Part shown: piece by piece, positions 1-7,662 of the stretch
Position numbering within the stretch: position 1 is the first letter of the stretch
Layout: each line of letters begins with the position of its first letter
Source: Promineifilum sp.
GTDB taxonomy: Bacteria; Chloroflexota; Anaerolineae; Promineifilales; Promineifilaceae
DNA length: 64,000 nucleotides
Assembly: GCA_017983515.1 (NCBI GenBank)
Contig: JAGOBF010000006.1
Span: 1-64,000 of the forward strand
Reading direction: 5' to 3'
Made by a program: the position numbers and the translations under genes
The notes under the pieces: generated by a model
What the model was told of the DNA's origin: nothing
Database searches by the model: none
The model's input: the letters and a program-made list of their open reading frames with translations, nothing else

Positions 1-188
1 CGGTAGAGCACCGGGCCGGGGGAATCGAGCCGCAGCAGGACGGCGATGACCAGCAGCAGCGGAGCGATGAGGATTAAGGTCGGCAGAGTCAGGGCATATT
101 CCAGGCCAAGCTTCAGCCAACGGTTCATCCACCCCATGTTGAGGGTGGGCAGTGTATTAACAGTGTTGGTTGCTGGTGCCCGAAACAT
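1..188 (-). CDS. Bacterial sugar transferase, N-terminal part (runs off the window)
   Basis: Only the first 62 codons are inside the window. After a short leader the product has one hydrophobic membrane segment (residues about 25-42), followed directly by RLDSPGPVLYR. That motif is the hallmark start of the polyprenyl-phosphate sugar-1-phosphate transferase family (WbaP/UndPP glycosyltransferases, PF02397). Such enzymes load the first sugar onto undecaprenyl phosphate at the inner membrane face for exopolysaccharide or glycan synthesis. I chose the ATG at 188; a second in-frame ATG lies at 137, close to the membrane segment, and could be the true start. The catalytic part is not visible, so the exact sugar is unknown. 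Its neighbours on the same strand are surface glycoside-hydrolase-fold proteins, which fits a glycan theme. Confidence 0.65.
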   Translation of the reverse strand, partial: MFRAPATNTVNTLPTLNMGWMNRWLKLGLEYALTLPTLILIAPLLLVIAVLLRLDSPGPVLY

Positions 189-310
189 TTCTTATCCCTT
201 GTCCTCGACGCCCGCATGAGCAAGCAGTCCTAATCGCCTAGGGATAGTGTAGAGGGCCTCGCTTACGAAAATCCTTACGGAAAACTAACGGGTTTTTCAC
301 GGCCGTAACG

Positions 311-404
311 CCGGTTTCTTAACCGGCATTCTGCCACGGCCTTGTCGCGTCGTTTTCCTAACCAGTTCCGGCGGGAGATAAGAAGAGGCTGGTTAAGAAA
401 CCGG
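311..404. repeat. Inverted pair of GGTTAAGAAACCGG repeats
   Basis: CCGGTTTCTTAACC at 311-324 is the exact reverse complement of GGTTAAGAAACCGG at 391-404, with 66 bases between. The same 14-mer occurs again at 16791-16804. The pair lies in the gap between the sugar transferase start (188) and the end of the CopD-like gene (409) and may help terminate transcription of the latter. The rest of the gap (189-310) shows no gene. Confidence 0.7.
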
Positions 405-408
405 GGTT

Positions 409-906
409 CTATACGGCCGTGGCAATAGCCGTAAAAAACAGCACCAACATCGCCGCCACCACATTCAGCCGCAGGTAGCGTATCTCACGGGCGGCCAGCT
501 TGTCGCGTTCGGCGGCGGCCGTCTCCGGGTTGGCCTCGGCCAGGAGGGCCAGCCGGCTCATGGCCGGGTAGAGCGCGAATTGCAGCGCCGCCGTCAGCAC
601 GATCATGCCGCCATAGGCCACGTGCTTCAGCAGGATGGCCCAGGCCCACAGGCTATCGACCTGCAGGAAGCCGTTGTAGTTCTCGTCATTGGTCATCTGG
701 ATGAAGCCGGTGATGAGCAGCACGACCAGCGCGGCATTGACCCAGGGCAGAAAACGCTTCTGCAACTGGAGCCACTGGTTGGCCGATAGCGCCCCCTGCC
801 GCAGCGCCGGCCAGGCGATGAAGGCCATCAGGGCAATCCCCCCCAGCCACACGACCGTCGCCAGCAAATGAACCCAATAAGATGCCACAAGTATCCAGAA
901 AGACAT
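409..906 (-). CDS. CopD-like/DUF4149-type integral membrane protein
   Basis: The 165-residue product has about four transmembrane helices. It starts with a pattern (SYWVHLLATVVWLGGIALMA) typical of CopD-like and related heme- or copper-associated membrane proteins: the His in the first helix and the W-x-G-G motif are characteristic. A second conserved His sits in the third helix region (LLKHVAYGGM). There is no soluble domain. The likely role is in copper handling or as a small membrane electron-transfer or assembly partner, but the family is loosely defined. I use the ATG at 906 because AAAGG lies six bases upstream; a GTG two codons earlier (912) is possible. The gene stands alone, with a repeat pair just beyond its stop. 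Confidence 0.6.
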   Translation of the reverse strand: MSFWILVASYWVHLLATVVWLGGIALMAFIAWPALRQGALSANQWLQLQKRFLPWVNAALVVLLITGFIQMTNDENYNGFLQVDSLWAWAILLKHVAYGGMIVLTAALQFALYPAMSRLALLAEANPETAAAERDKLAAREIRYLRLNVVAAMLVLFFTAIATAV

Positions 907-948
907 GGTCACCCTTTTTCTGTCGGTCAGTGGGTCAGCACAACCGGC

Positions 949-2097
949 CTACTGGCCTACCGGCCACTGCTCCGTAGATTCCTTCTCCATCTCTTTGAGC
1001 GCCTCATACGCCGGGCGCGGTGTGCCGTCGGGCAGCACAATCGACCACCACCACTGCTCATCGTCGGGCGTCCACTCCCAATCGGCGATGTAGATCGTCA
1101 CCATCAGCCCCATCCAGGGCTGCCAATTTTTGGCCGCGTACTGGTAGGCCCGCACCAGATAATCGGCCTGCGTCGCCTCGTCCACTCGGTGCCAGGCGTA
1201 GGTGGGGTTCACCTCATCCAGCGTCCAGCCCATCTCCAGGATAGCGACCTGCTTGCGGCCGTCACCGTTAGCCACCATCAGGGCCCGGCTGTCCTCGACG
1301 TGGCGAAAGGCGAACCAGCGCCCGCCGCCATATGCCTCGGCCTCGGCCTCGGCCGGGGATAGCTCCGGCGGGGCCTTATAGCCCGGCGCGTTGACCCCCA
1401 GCACGTCGAAATAGCCGGCCGCGCCCGCGTCGTACATGCCCTGCAGGAACTTCTGGTCGGGCATGGCCTCGGTGCTGTCGGTGCCCGTGGGGGCCAGACC
1501 GGCGGAGATGACAACAGCTTCCGGGTCGGCGGCCTTGATGGCCGTATAACACGCCTTCAGCAGCTCGGTATAGCCGGCCGGATCGGGCGGCCGCAGCCCC
1601 CACTCGCGGTCCAGATTCGGCTCGTTCCACACCTGATAGGCCCCGATACGGCCGCGATAGCGCCCGGCCACCGCGCCGCAGAAGTCGCCGAAATCGGCCG
1701 GGTCGCCTGGCGGCCCATTGTCCTGCCACTGATTATCGAGCGGCTCCGACCAAAACGGCTGGCGGTCGAGCCGCACCAGCAGCTTCAGCCCGGCCTGCTC
1801 CACCTGATCGACGATGTAGTCGGTGCGATACCAGTCAAATTGCCCCTTCTCGATGCCCTCGATCTCGCGCCAGGGGAACTTCTGCTTGACCCAAGTGAAG
1901 CCCATGTCGTTGATGAGACCCAGATCGCGCAGCGCCGTATCCGGCTTCCACCATAGAAAGGCGTGGACGCCGTAGTCGGGCGACGGGAAGGACATCACGA
2001 CCGGCTCGTCGCCCATAAGCGCCGGCTCGTCCGCGCCCGGCGCGCAGCCGGCGAGGAAGAGAGCAAGAAGCGGCAGGAGCAGCAACAGACGGCGCAT
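949..2097 (-). CDS. Surface lipoprotein with clan-A (GH39/GH5-like) glycoside hydrolase fold
   Basis: The 382-residue product begins with a lipoprotein signal (MRRLLLLL...LAGC, lipid Cys at residue 18), so it should be anchored outside the membrane. A TIM-barrel glycosidase domain follows. WNEPN (Glu159) matches the acid/base Glu of clan A, and ILEMGW (Glu288) matches the nucleophile strand. Aromatic residues and conserved Arg/Asp (RLDRQPFW) line the expected cleft. The substrate cannot be told from sequence. It is the smallest of three tandem paralogues (also 2210-3553 and the C-terminal third of 3713-6802), all on the minus strand with gaps of about 110-160 bases, so they may be co-expressed. 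Both catalytic Glu positions are kept, so an active hydrolase is more likely than a binding protein. Confidence 0.75.
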   Translation of the reverse strand: MRRLLLLLPLLALFLAGCAPGADEPALMGDEPVVMSFPSPDYGVHAFLWWKPDTALRDLGLINDMGFTWVKQKFPWREIEGIEKGQFDWYRTDYIVDQVEQAGLKLLVRLDRQPFWSEPLDNQWQDNGPPGDPADFGDFCGAVAGRYRGRIGAYQVWNEPNLDREWGLRPPDPAGYTELLKACYTAIKAADPEAVVISAGLAPTGTDSTEAMPDQKFLQGMYDAGAAGYFDVLGVNAPGYKAPPELSPAEAEAEAYGGGRWFAFRHVEDSRALMVANGDGRKQVAILEMGWTLDEVNPTYAWHRVDEATQADYLVRAYQYAAKNWQPWMGLMVTIYIADWEWTPDDEQWWWSIVLPDGTPRPAYEALKEMEKESTEQWPVGQ

Positions 2098-2209
2098 GGG
2101 GAAGTGGATTCGGTCAGCAGTGGATCAGTGGGCCAGTAGAATGGTAAGAAGTGACAGCATTGCGTCGCTCCTGCCGAGTTCATGACCTACTGACCCACTG
2201 ACCTGTTGT

Positions 2210-3553
2210 CTAGGGGTTCTTCGGCATATCGGCCAGCGCCCCATAGGCCGGCCGCGGGATGCCCTGTGTGTCGATGATGCTATACGGCACGGGGTCATCG
2301 GTCGGGCCGTTGCCCTTGTTGCCAAAGTCGAAGTTGAACAGAAACGCCAGCCAGACGTCGTCGGACTCGTTCATTTGCGTGAACGCCTGGACAATGTAGT
2401 CGGCCTGATCCTGCAACGCATTGTCCTGGGCAAACTCGAAGCCGGGCGGGAATTCCGCGTAACCTTCGGAGCTGGCCCAACCAAACTCGGTCACGCACAG
2501 CTTCTTGTTCGGATCGACGGCCTGCACCTTGTCGGCGTAGGTGTTGAGGGTGCTGTAAAAGCTCCACGAATGGTGCGGGTTATCGAACGGGCCGCGGAAG
2601 GTGGCCGTGGCCGCCTTGGCCGTCGCCCCGGCCGCGTCATAGGCCACATCCGGCCCGATGTTGTAGCCGTTGTGGTGCGCACCCACACAGTCCGCATAGT
2701 CGAGCATCCCCGCCGCCAGGGCGCGATCCAGATATTCGAAATCGTCGGCCCATTGCACCCAGTTGCCCGTGCCCGTCGGCGACAGCGCGCCGCTGATGAC
2801 GATGATATTGGGGTCCTTGGCCTTGATGGCGTCGTGGGCCACCTGCAGGAAGCGCACGTAATCCTCCGGGCTGATGCCATTGGTACTCGTCCATTCGCGG
2901 TCGAGGTTCTCCTCGTTCCACACTTCGATGGCGTCGATCTTGTCCGGATGGCGGTCGATCATTTCGCCCAGGAAGCGCGCGTACTCGTTGTAATCGTCGG
3001 GCGGGCCGTTCTCGCCGCCGGCGGCGCGCGTCCAGGCCGGCGCGCCGACCACGCTGAGCATCAGGCGCAAGCCTTTGTTGTGGGCCTCGTCGATCACAGC
3101 ATCATAGAAGAACCATTGGTCATCGCCGGCCGGATCAGCCTCCACCAGCCACCATTGAATCTGGGCTTTCACCCAGCTCATGCCCAGTTGGTCGTGGACG
3201 GCCGCCATCGTCTCGGCCGGGTTACCCACGGTGGCGTTGCCGTGAATCTGGATGCCATAGCCGAACGAATCTGGTGAAAAGGGGCCACTGACTTCCGGCG
3301 CTTCGGGCGGCGCGGCTTCCAGCGGCGCTTCGCCCTCGGCCACGGCCAGCGTCGGCGTGGGCAGGATTTCGTTGGCGATGACCGGCGGCGGCAACGTGAC
3401 GACGGCCGTCTCGGCCGGTTCGGTGGCCGCGTTCTGCTCCAGCGGCGCGGCCGGCTCCGGAGCAGCCTCTTGGCCGCCGCAGGCGACCAGCGCCGCCAGC
3501 AACACGATGAGAGCAACCATCAACCAGGGAATCATTTTGGGATGTCGCTGCAT
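2210..3553 (-). CDS. Surface lipoprotein with clan-A glycoside hydrolase fold, second paralogue
   Basis: The 447-residue product has a lipoprotein signal (LAALVAC, lipid Cys at residue 25), then an acidic, Pro/Ala-rich linker (about residues 28-90), and then a TIM-barrel glycosidase domain. The acid/base motif is WNEEN (Glu214) and the nucleophile motif is CVTEFGW (Glu356). The start is the ATG at 3553, with AAGGAG six bases upstream; an open frame extends further up but lacks a ribosome site. It is clearly homologous to the 949-2097 protein and to the C-terminus of the 3713-6802 protein (shared W-N-E-x-N-[LI]-[DE]-R-E-W). Palindromic repeats lie in the 159-base gap upstream. The likely role is extracellular polysaccharide cleavage or remodelling; substrate unknown. 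Confidence 0.75.
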   Translation of the reverse strand: MQRHPKMIPWLMVALIVLLAALVACGGQEAAPEPAAPLEQNAATEPAETAVVTLPPPVIANEILPTPTLAVAEGEAPLEAAPPEAPEVSGPFSPDSFGYGIQIHGNATVGNPAETMAAVHDQLGMSWVKAQIQWWLVEADPAGDDQWFFYDAVIDEAHNKGLRLMLSVVGAPAWTRAAGGENGPPDDYNEYARFLGEMIDRHPDKIDAIEVWNEENLDREWTSTNGISPEDYVRFLQVAHDAIKAKDPNIIVISGALSPTGTGNWVQWADDFEYLDRALAAGMLDYADCVGAHHNGYNIGPDVAYDAAGATAKAATATFRGPFDNPHHSWSFYSTLNTYADKVQAVDPNKKLCVTEFGWASSEGYAEFPPGFEFAQDNALQDQADYIVQAFTQMNESDDVWLAFLFNFDFGNKGNGPTDDPVPYSIIDTQGIPRPAYGALADMPKNP

Positions 3554-3617
3554 TGGTACTCCTTTTCCATCTGGCGTGGGGCGGTTACAAAGGGCCACCC
3601 CTACATGGGTAATTGCT

Positions 3618-3646
3618 TGTGGGGCGGGTTTAGAACCCGCCCCACA
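3618..3646. repeat. Palindromic GGGGCGGGTT-type repeat
   Basis: TGTGGGGCGGGTT is followed at once by its near-complement AACCCGCCCCACA, giving a near-perfect hairpin with almost no loop. It belongs to the same sequence family as 3685-3707 and as the copy inside the metal ATPase gene at 39805-39836. Confidence 0.8.
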
Positions 3647-3684
3647 GGGATGTTGATAGCAAGGATGGATATCAAAGATGGAAA

Positions 3685-3707
3685 GGGCGGGTTAGAAACC
3701 CGCCCCT
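3685..3707. repeat. Palindromic GGGCGGGTT-type repeat after the 3713-6802 gene
   Basis: GGGCGGGTT and AACCCGCCC pair across a very short loop. The hairpin lies 6 bases past the stop codon of the minus-strand gene ending at 3713, so it may act as its terminator although no T-run follows. Confidence 0.7.
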
Positions 3708-3712
3708 GCCCA

Positions 3713-6700
3713 TTAATTACCCATCGCCTGTCGCAGCGTCTCGCAGGCCGGGCAGCTGCCATTGGGCCGAATCATCGCGTAGCCGGCCTGCGGGTCGTCG
3801 CCGAACGTCTTGAAGTCGACGTTGAAGACGATGATCATGCGCACGCGGCCGCTCTGGACGCCGACGCGGACCGCCTCGGCCAGGTACTGGGCGTGTTCGG
3901 CCACAGTCAGGTTATAGGGCGCTCGCCACAGGAAGCCGGCCGGCAGCGAGCCCCATTCCTCGCCGCTCAGATAGCCCAGCTCGGTGAAGCACAGTGCCCC
4001 CGCCCCGGCGCTCGTGTAGGCATTGATCATGCCCTGGAAGTAGCGGGTGTAGTGGCCGCCCGCACCGCGCGGGTCGCCGCTGGTGGCGCTCGGCGGCATC
4101 AGGCCCTCATTGTAGTGGACGCCGATGCAATCCGAAGCGCTGCCCGCTCCGGCGGCCATCATGCCCGCGACATAGGGCGCGTCGTCGCAGCCCGCGCCGC
4201 TGCACCCGCCAAAGAAGCCGGTGGGCGCGGGCGCGCCGGTAATGACCATAACGTTGGAATTGGCGGCCTTGATCTTCTGGTAGGCCGGCCGCAGCATATT
4301 ATTCACGTACGACGTCGGGTCGATCTGGCCAATAGGCCATTCGCGCTCGATGTTCATCTCGTTCCAGACCTCGATAGCGTCCGGCCCCAGCGCGGCCACG
4401 CCGCCCAGGAAGTTGGTGTAAGCCTCGAAGTCGATGCTGCTGGGATAGAGCTGGCCGGGAATGCTGAGCAAGATCTTCATCCCCGAGCCATGCGCCTCGG
4501 CGATTAGCCCGGCCACGGCATCCGGCGAGTCGCCAGGCCCCCACTTGTGCTGCTTCTTCACCCACTTCATGCCCGCGTACTGCATCGTGCCCGAGGGCAT
4601 ACCGGCGGCCTGGCCGCCCAGCTCGAAGTTGCCCACGTTGCCCACCGCGGCCACGGGTGGCGGGGCTACAACCGGGGCGGCCGCCGCGCCGCTGCCCGGC
4701 GTGCCGCCCGCTGCCGCTGCCGGCGGCGGGGCCTCGACAACCGGCAGGCCGGCGGTGCTGAAGCCGGCGTTGACCGAAACCAGCTCGCCCAAAATCCAGC
4801 CCTCGTTGCCATTGGGCAGAGTGATGTTATACCAGTTGCCCGAGTCGTTGCGGCCAATGAGCTTGATTACCGTGCCCGCGCCCGCGCCGCCGGCAATTGT
4901 CCCGTAGGCGATGCCGGGGCCGGTGCGCACGTTGGCCGGGGAGTTGACTACGGCTGTGGCGTCGCCGGGCGCGCCGAGGTTAGCGGTGGGGGCCGGGGCG
5001 GCCGGTTGGACGCCCGTGCCGCCGGTGGGCGGCGTGGTGGCCGCTGCTTCGGGGGTGTCCGTCGGTGCTTCGGCCACTTCCGGCGCGCCGACGATCACTT
5101 CTATCTGGCCCAGATCGGCCGTGGCCTCGCCCAGTACCAGATCGGCTTCCACCACGTAGGTGCCGGGGTTTTCGGCTGCGGTCCAGGAGTAGTCCAGATC
5201 GCTGCCCGTCTCGCTGGCGATGACGCTGTCGTTGGCGTCGCGCACCGTCCAGGCGATGGCCGCGCCGCCGGGCTGGGGCGCGTCGCCCTGACCCAGATAG
5301 TTATTCAGCGCCGCGGCATAGGCCGGCCCGCTGCCCAGCGCCAGCCCGCGTACCGTCACGCCGCGCAGGTTGTAGTCGGCCGCCAGTTGCAGACGGTTGA
5401 CCAGCGCTGCCTCGCTGACCAGCCAGACCGTCTGTTCCTGCCCGGCCTGCTCGAAGGTATATTTGTAGGCCAGCGCGTTGCCGTCCCATTCCAGGGGCGT
5501 GGCTGAGCCTTCGAGAACCACGTCGACGGCCGCGCCGGGATCGACCTCAACCGCGCCGCCGGCCACGGCCAGCTGGCCCAGATGGGCCAGCGCTTGCTCC
5601 GCCGGCAACTCGGTGTAGGTGTCGCCGACGCGGTTAATGGCCCCGGCGGTCAGCAGCAGGTTGACCTTGCTGCGGTCGATCTGGCCCACGGTCCAGGCCA
5701 CCAGCCGCTCGGCCGGGCCATTTTCGACGTAGGACGTCGGATCGAGCGGCATCTGGACGTGGACGATGTCGGCCGCGCGGCCCACGGCGGCCCAGTTCTG
5801 GCCGCCCGTGTCCCAACCGTTGCCGATGGGGGCCGGCGTGCCCAGCGTGATCGCCAGCTGCAGTCCGTCGGCGTGCAGCGCATCGGCCAGCCGCGTCACC
5901 ACATCGGTGAAGGCGGCCGACATCGGGCCGGGAATACCCTGGTAGTCGAGGTGGACGCCGCTATACCCCTCGGCTTCGGCCTGTCCAACCAGGCTGCTGA
6001 TCTGGGCATCCTGCAGGGCGGTGTCATTGAGGAACGTGGTGATAGCTGCCTGATCGGTGACCGCGCCGCGGTTGGTGACGCGTAGAAAGACGGCCGCCCC
6101 TTCCGGCGCGGTGGCCACCTCGCCCGACAGACTGCCGCTCTCGTCGAGCACCAGCGCCCCGGCCGATACTTCGTCCAACAGGGCGCTCACGTCGTCGGGC
6201 GCACTCGCGTCCGGCGCGAGTTCGACGCCGATGATCGGCTGCGCGTTGGGGCTGGTGCGAACGAGCACCAGCGCTTGGGGCAGCGTGCCCTCGACGGCCG
6301 TCACCTGTCCGGCGTCGGCGTCGATCAGACCGGGCACATGGGCCCAGGTGCTGCCGTCCCAGCCGCGCAGGTCGATGTCGGCGACGTCGCTGCCGGCCAG
6401 CTCGTCCGGTAGCGGTACGGCGATCTGCCCGGTGGGCGCGTCGCCGCTGAAGCTGAGGACGTAGGCATCGCCGACGGCCGACCCGGCGGGCAGCGCGGCG
6501 GCGGCCGCGGCCAGAGCGCCCCCGGCGGTCGTGCCCAACTCGGCGGCGGCCATGCGGCTGACGCCGACGGGCGCGCCGTCACTCGTCGTCAGGCTGACGC
6601 CTTCCGGCAGTTCGGCCGAGATGGCGGCCGTCGCCTCGGCCGTGGCGCCGGCCGTTTCCTGTCCCCCACCCAGCCCCAGCCGTGTGCCCAAAGAGATGGG

Positions 6701-6802
6701 CGGGAGAAACAGTCCCACAAGAATGAGAGCAAGGACGACGATGAAGCCGACGATAATCGGCCACGACAGACGCTTGCCCGTACTGGTTTCGTTCTCTTCC
6801 AT
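3713..6802 (-). CDS. Membrane-anchored protein: degenerate GH18-like domain, SH3 domain, clan-A glycoside hydrolase domain
   Basis: The 1029-residue product has a single N-terminal membrane anchor (about residues 14-36) without a lipobox. Residues about 190-500 look like a GH18 (chitinase/YaaH-like) barrel. The hallmark catalytic motif reads GVHLDYQ (residues 282-288), with Gln288 where active GH18 enzymes carry Glu, so this domain is probably non-catalytic. An Ig-like stretch (about 510-575) and a Pro/Ala/Thr linker follow. Next comes a bacterial SH3 domain (about 618-678; NVRTGPG ... WYNI ... GWI) and a second low-complexity linker. Residues 725-1029 form a clan-A hydrolase domain homologous to the two downstream lipoproteins, with WNEMN (Glu815) and FTELGY (Glu941). 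The SH3 and GH18-like parts suggest cell-wall or glycan binding, with the C-terminal domain doing the cleavage. Two direct TGATCAGG repeats lie just upstream (6844-6861). Confidence 0.75.
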   Translation of the reverse strand: MEENETSTGKRLSWPIIVGFIVVLALILVGLFLPPISLGTRLGLGGGQETAGATAEATAAISAELPEGVSLTTSDGAPVGVSRMAAAELGTTAGGALAAAAAALPAGSAVGDAYVLSFSGDAPTGQIAVPLPDELAGSDVADIDLRGWDGSTWAHVPGLIDADAGQVTAVEGTLPQALVLVRTSPNAQPIIGVELAPDASAPDDVSALLDEVSAGALVLDESGSLSGEVATAPEGAAVFLRVTNRGAVTDQAAITTFLNDTALQDAQISSLVGQAEAEGYSGVHLDYQGIPGPMSAAFTDVVTRLADALHADGLQLAITLGTPAPIGNGWDTGGQNWAAVGRAADIVHVQMPLDPTSYVENGPAERLVAWTVGQIDRSKVNLLLTAGAINRVGDTYTELPAEQALAHLGQLAVAGGAVEVDPGAAVDVVLEGSATPLEWDGNALAYKYTFEQAGQEQTVWLVSEAALVNRLQLAADYNLRGVTVRGLALGSGPAYAAALNNYLGQGDAPQPGGAAIAWTVRDANDSVIASETGSDLDYSWTAAENPGTYVVEADLVLGEATADLGQIEVIVGAPEVAEAPTDTPEAAATTPPTGGTGVQPAAPAPTANLGAPGDATAVVNSPANVRTGPGIAYGTIAGGAGAGTVIKLIGRNDSGNWYNITLPNGNEGWILGELVSVNAGFSTAGLPVVEAPPPAAAAGGTPGSGAAAAPVVAPPPVAAVGNVGNFELGGQAAGMPSGTMQYAGMKWVKKQHKWGPGDSPDAVAGLIAEAHGSGMKILLSIPGQLYPSSIDFEAYTNFLGGVAALGPDAIEVWNEMNIEREWPIGQIDPTSYVNNMLRPAYQKIKAANSNVMVITGAPAPTGFFGGCSGAGCDDAPYVAGMMAAGAGSASDCIGVHYNEGLMPPSATSGDPRGAGGHYTRYFQGMINAYTSAGAGALCFTELGYLSGEEWGSLPAGFLWRAPYNLTVAEHAQYLAEAVRVGVQSGRVRMIIVFNVDFKTFGDDPQAGYAMIRPNGSCPACETLRQAMGN

Positions 6803-7093
6803 GAATCTTAAGCCCCTTCCCGGAAAGAATATTAATCTGAATGTGATCAGGTTTGATCAGGGATGGAAAAAAGGCGGCCCCATAACGCAGCCGCCCCCAC
6901 CCTTCATATTCCGGTTAAACAGTGCGCATTCTAGCACATGGCGGCCGGTGGGCAACCCCCTGGAAGCGTGCATAGGCGTTTCATAGGGCTTACATTGATA
7001 AAAGATTAAGCTAAGAGGGGAAATTCGGGTCAGAAACCGGACTTCTTCCGGCAATTCGGATTCAGGGCTTGGTTAGAAGCGAGAAGGGCGGCC
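6803..7093. other. Intergenic region between divergent genes
   Basis: I see no gene here. It holds two direct TGATCAGG copies (6844-6851 and 6854-6861), a GGCGGC/GCCGCC hairpin (6873-6878 with 6890-6895), and one copy of the AGAAACC-type repeat (7032-7046). The region probably carries the promoter of the minus-strand 3713-6802 gene. Confidence 0.5.
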
Positions 7094-7121
7094 TTGACAG
7101 AGGTAGGCGGCTTGCTATACT
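7094..7121 (+). promoter_or_regulatory. Sigma-70-type promoter for the SCP2 gene
   Basis: A perfect TTGACA (7094-7099) is followed after 16 bases by TATACT (7116-7121). The next gene on this strand starts at 7248, giving an untranslated leader of about 120 bases. Confidence 0.8.
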
Positions 7122-7247
7122 CATTTTTAAGATAGTACATCGTGCGCCCGGCGAACGTGACCCACGCCATCGTCGCCCGGGTTTTTACGTACTCGACACC
7201 ATGCCCGTATTGGGGGTAGTAAAGATTCAAGGAGAGGAGATTTCAAG

Positions 7248-7568
7248 ATGAGCGTATCCGAATTATTTAGCAACATGCCGGGCCGTTTCCAGGCCGATAA
7301 GGCGGCCGGGGCCGAGATGGGCATCCTTTTCAACCTGAGCGGCGATGAGGGCGGCCAATATTTCGTCAACATCAACGACGGTAAGCTCGATGTGAGCGAG
7401 GGCGCGCCGGTGGCCACCCCCAACGCGACCGTCAACATGTCGGCCGAAGATTTCAAGGCCATGTCTTCCGGCAGCCTCAACCCGATGATGGCCTTCATGA
7501 CCGGTAAGATCAAGGTCGACGGTGATCTAAACTCGGTGATGAAGTTCCAGTCACTCGTCGGCTTCTAG
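7248..7568 (+). CDS. SCP2 sterol-binding domain protein
   Basis: The 106-residue product is a stand-alone SCP-2-like lipid-binding domain (PF02036). The visible pattern is the beta-strand run ILFNLSGDEGGQYFVNINDG, followed by the helix-strand section with NATVNMSAEDFKAM and the C-terminal GKIKVDGDL signature. Length is normal for single-domain bacterial members. It is predicted to be cytosolic and to bind a hydrophobic ligand or acyl chain; no enzyme activity is implied. AGGAGAGGA lies upstream of the ATG at a suitable distance. It is a single-gene unit, bounded by the promoter at 7094 and a strong terminator at 7618. Confidence 0.85.
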   Translation: MSVSELFSNMPGRFQADKAAGAEMGILFNLSGDEGGQYFVNINDGKLDVSEGAPVATPNATVNMSAEDFKAMSSGSLNPMMAFMTGKIKVDGDLNSVMKFQSLVGF

Positions 7569-7617
7569 CGCGCGACGGCCGAATGGCCGTATTCAGCCGT
7601 CCACAGGTAACGTGACA

Positions 7618-7648
7618 GGGTGAGGATAACTCCTCACCCTTTTTATTT
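7618..7648 (+). terminator. Rho-independent terminator
   Basis: GGGTGAGGA (7618-7626), loop TAAC, and TCCTCACCC (7631-7639) form a perfect 9-bp stem followed by TTTTTTATTTT. It ends the SCP2 transcript. Confidence 0.93.
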
Positions 7649-7662
7649 TCCGGCCTAAACGC

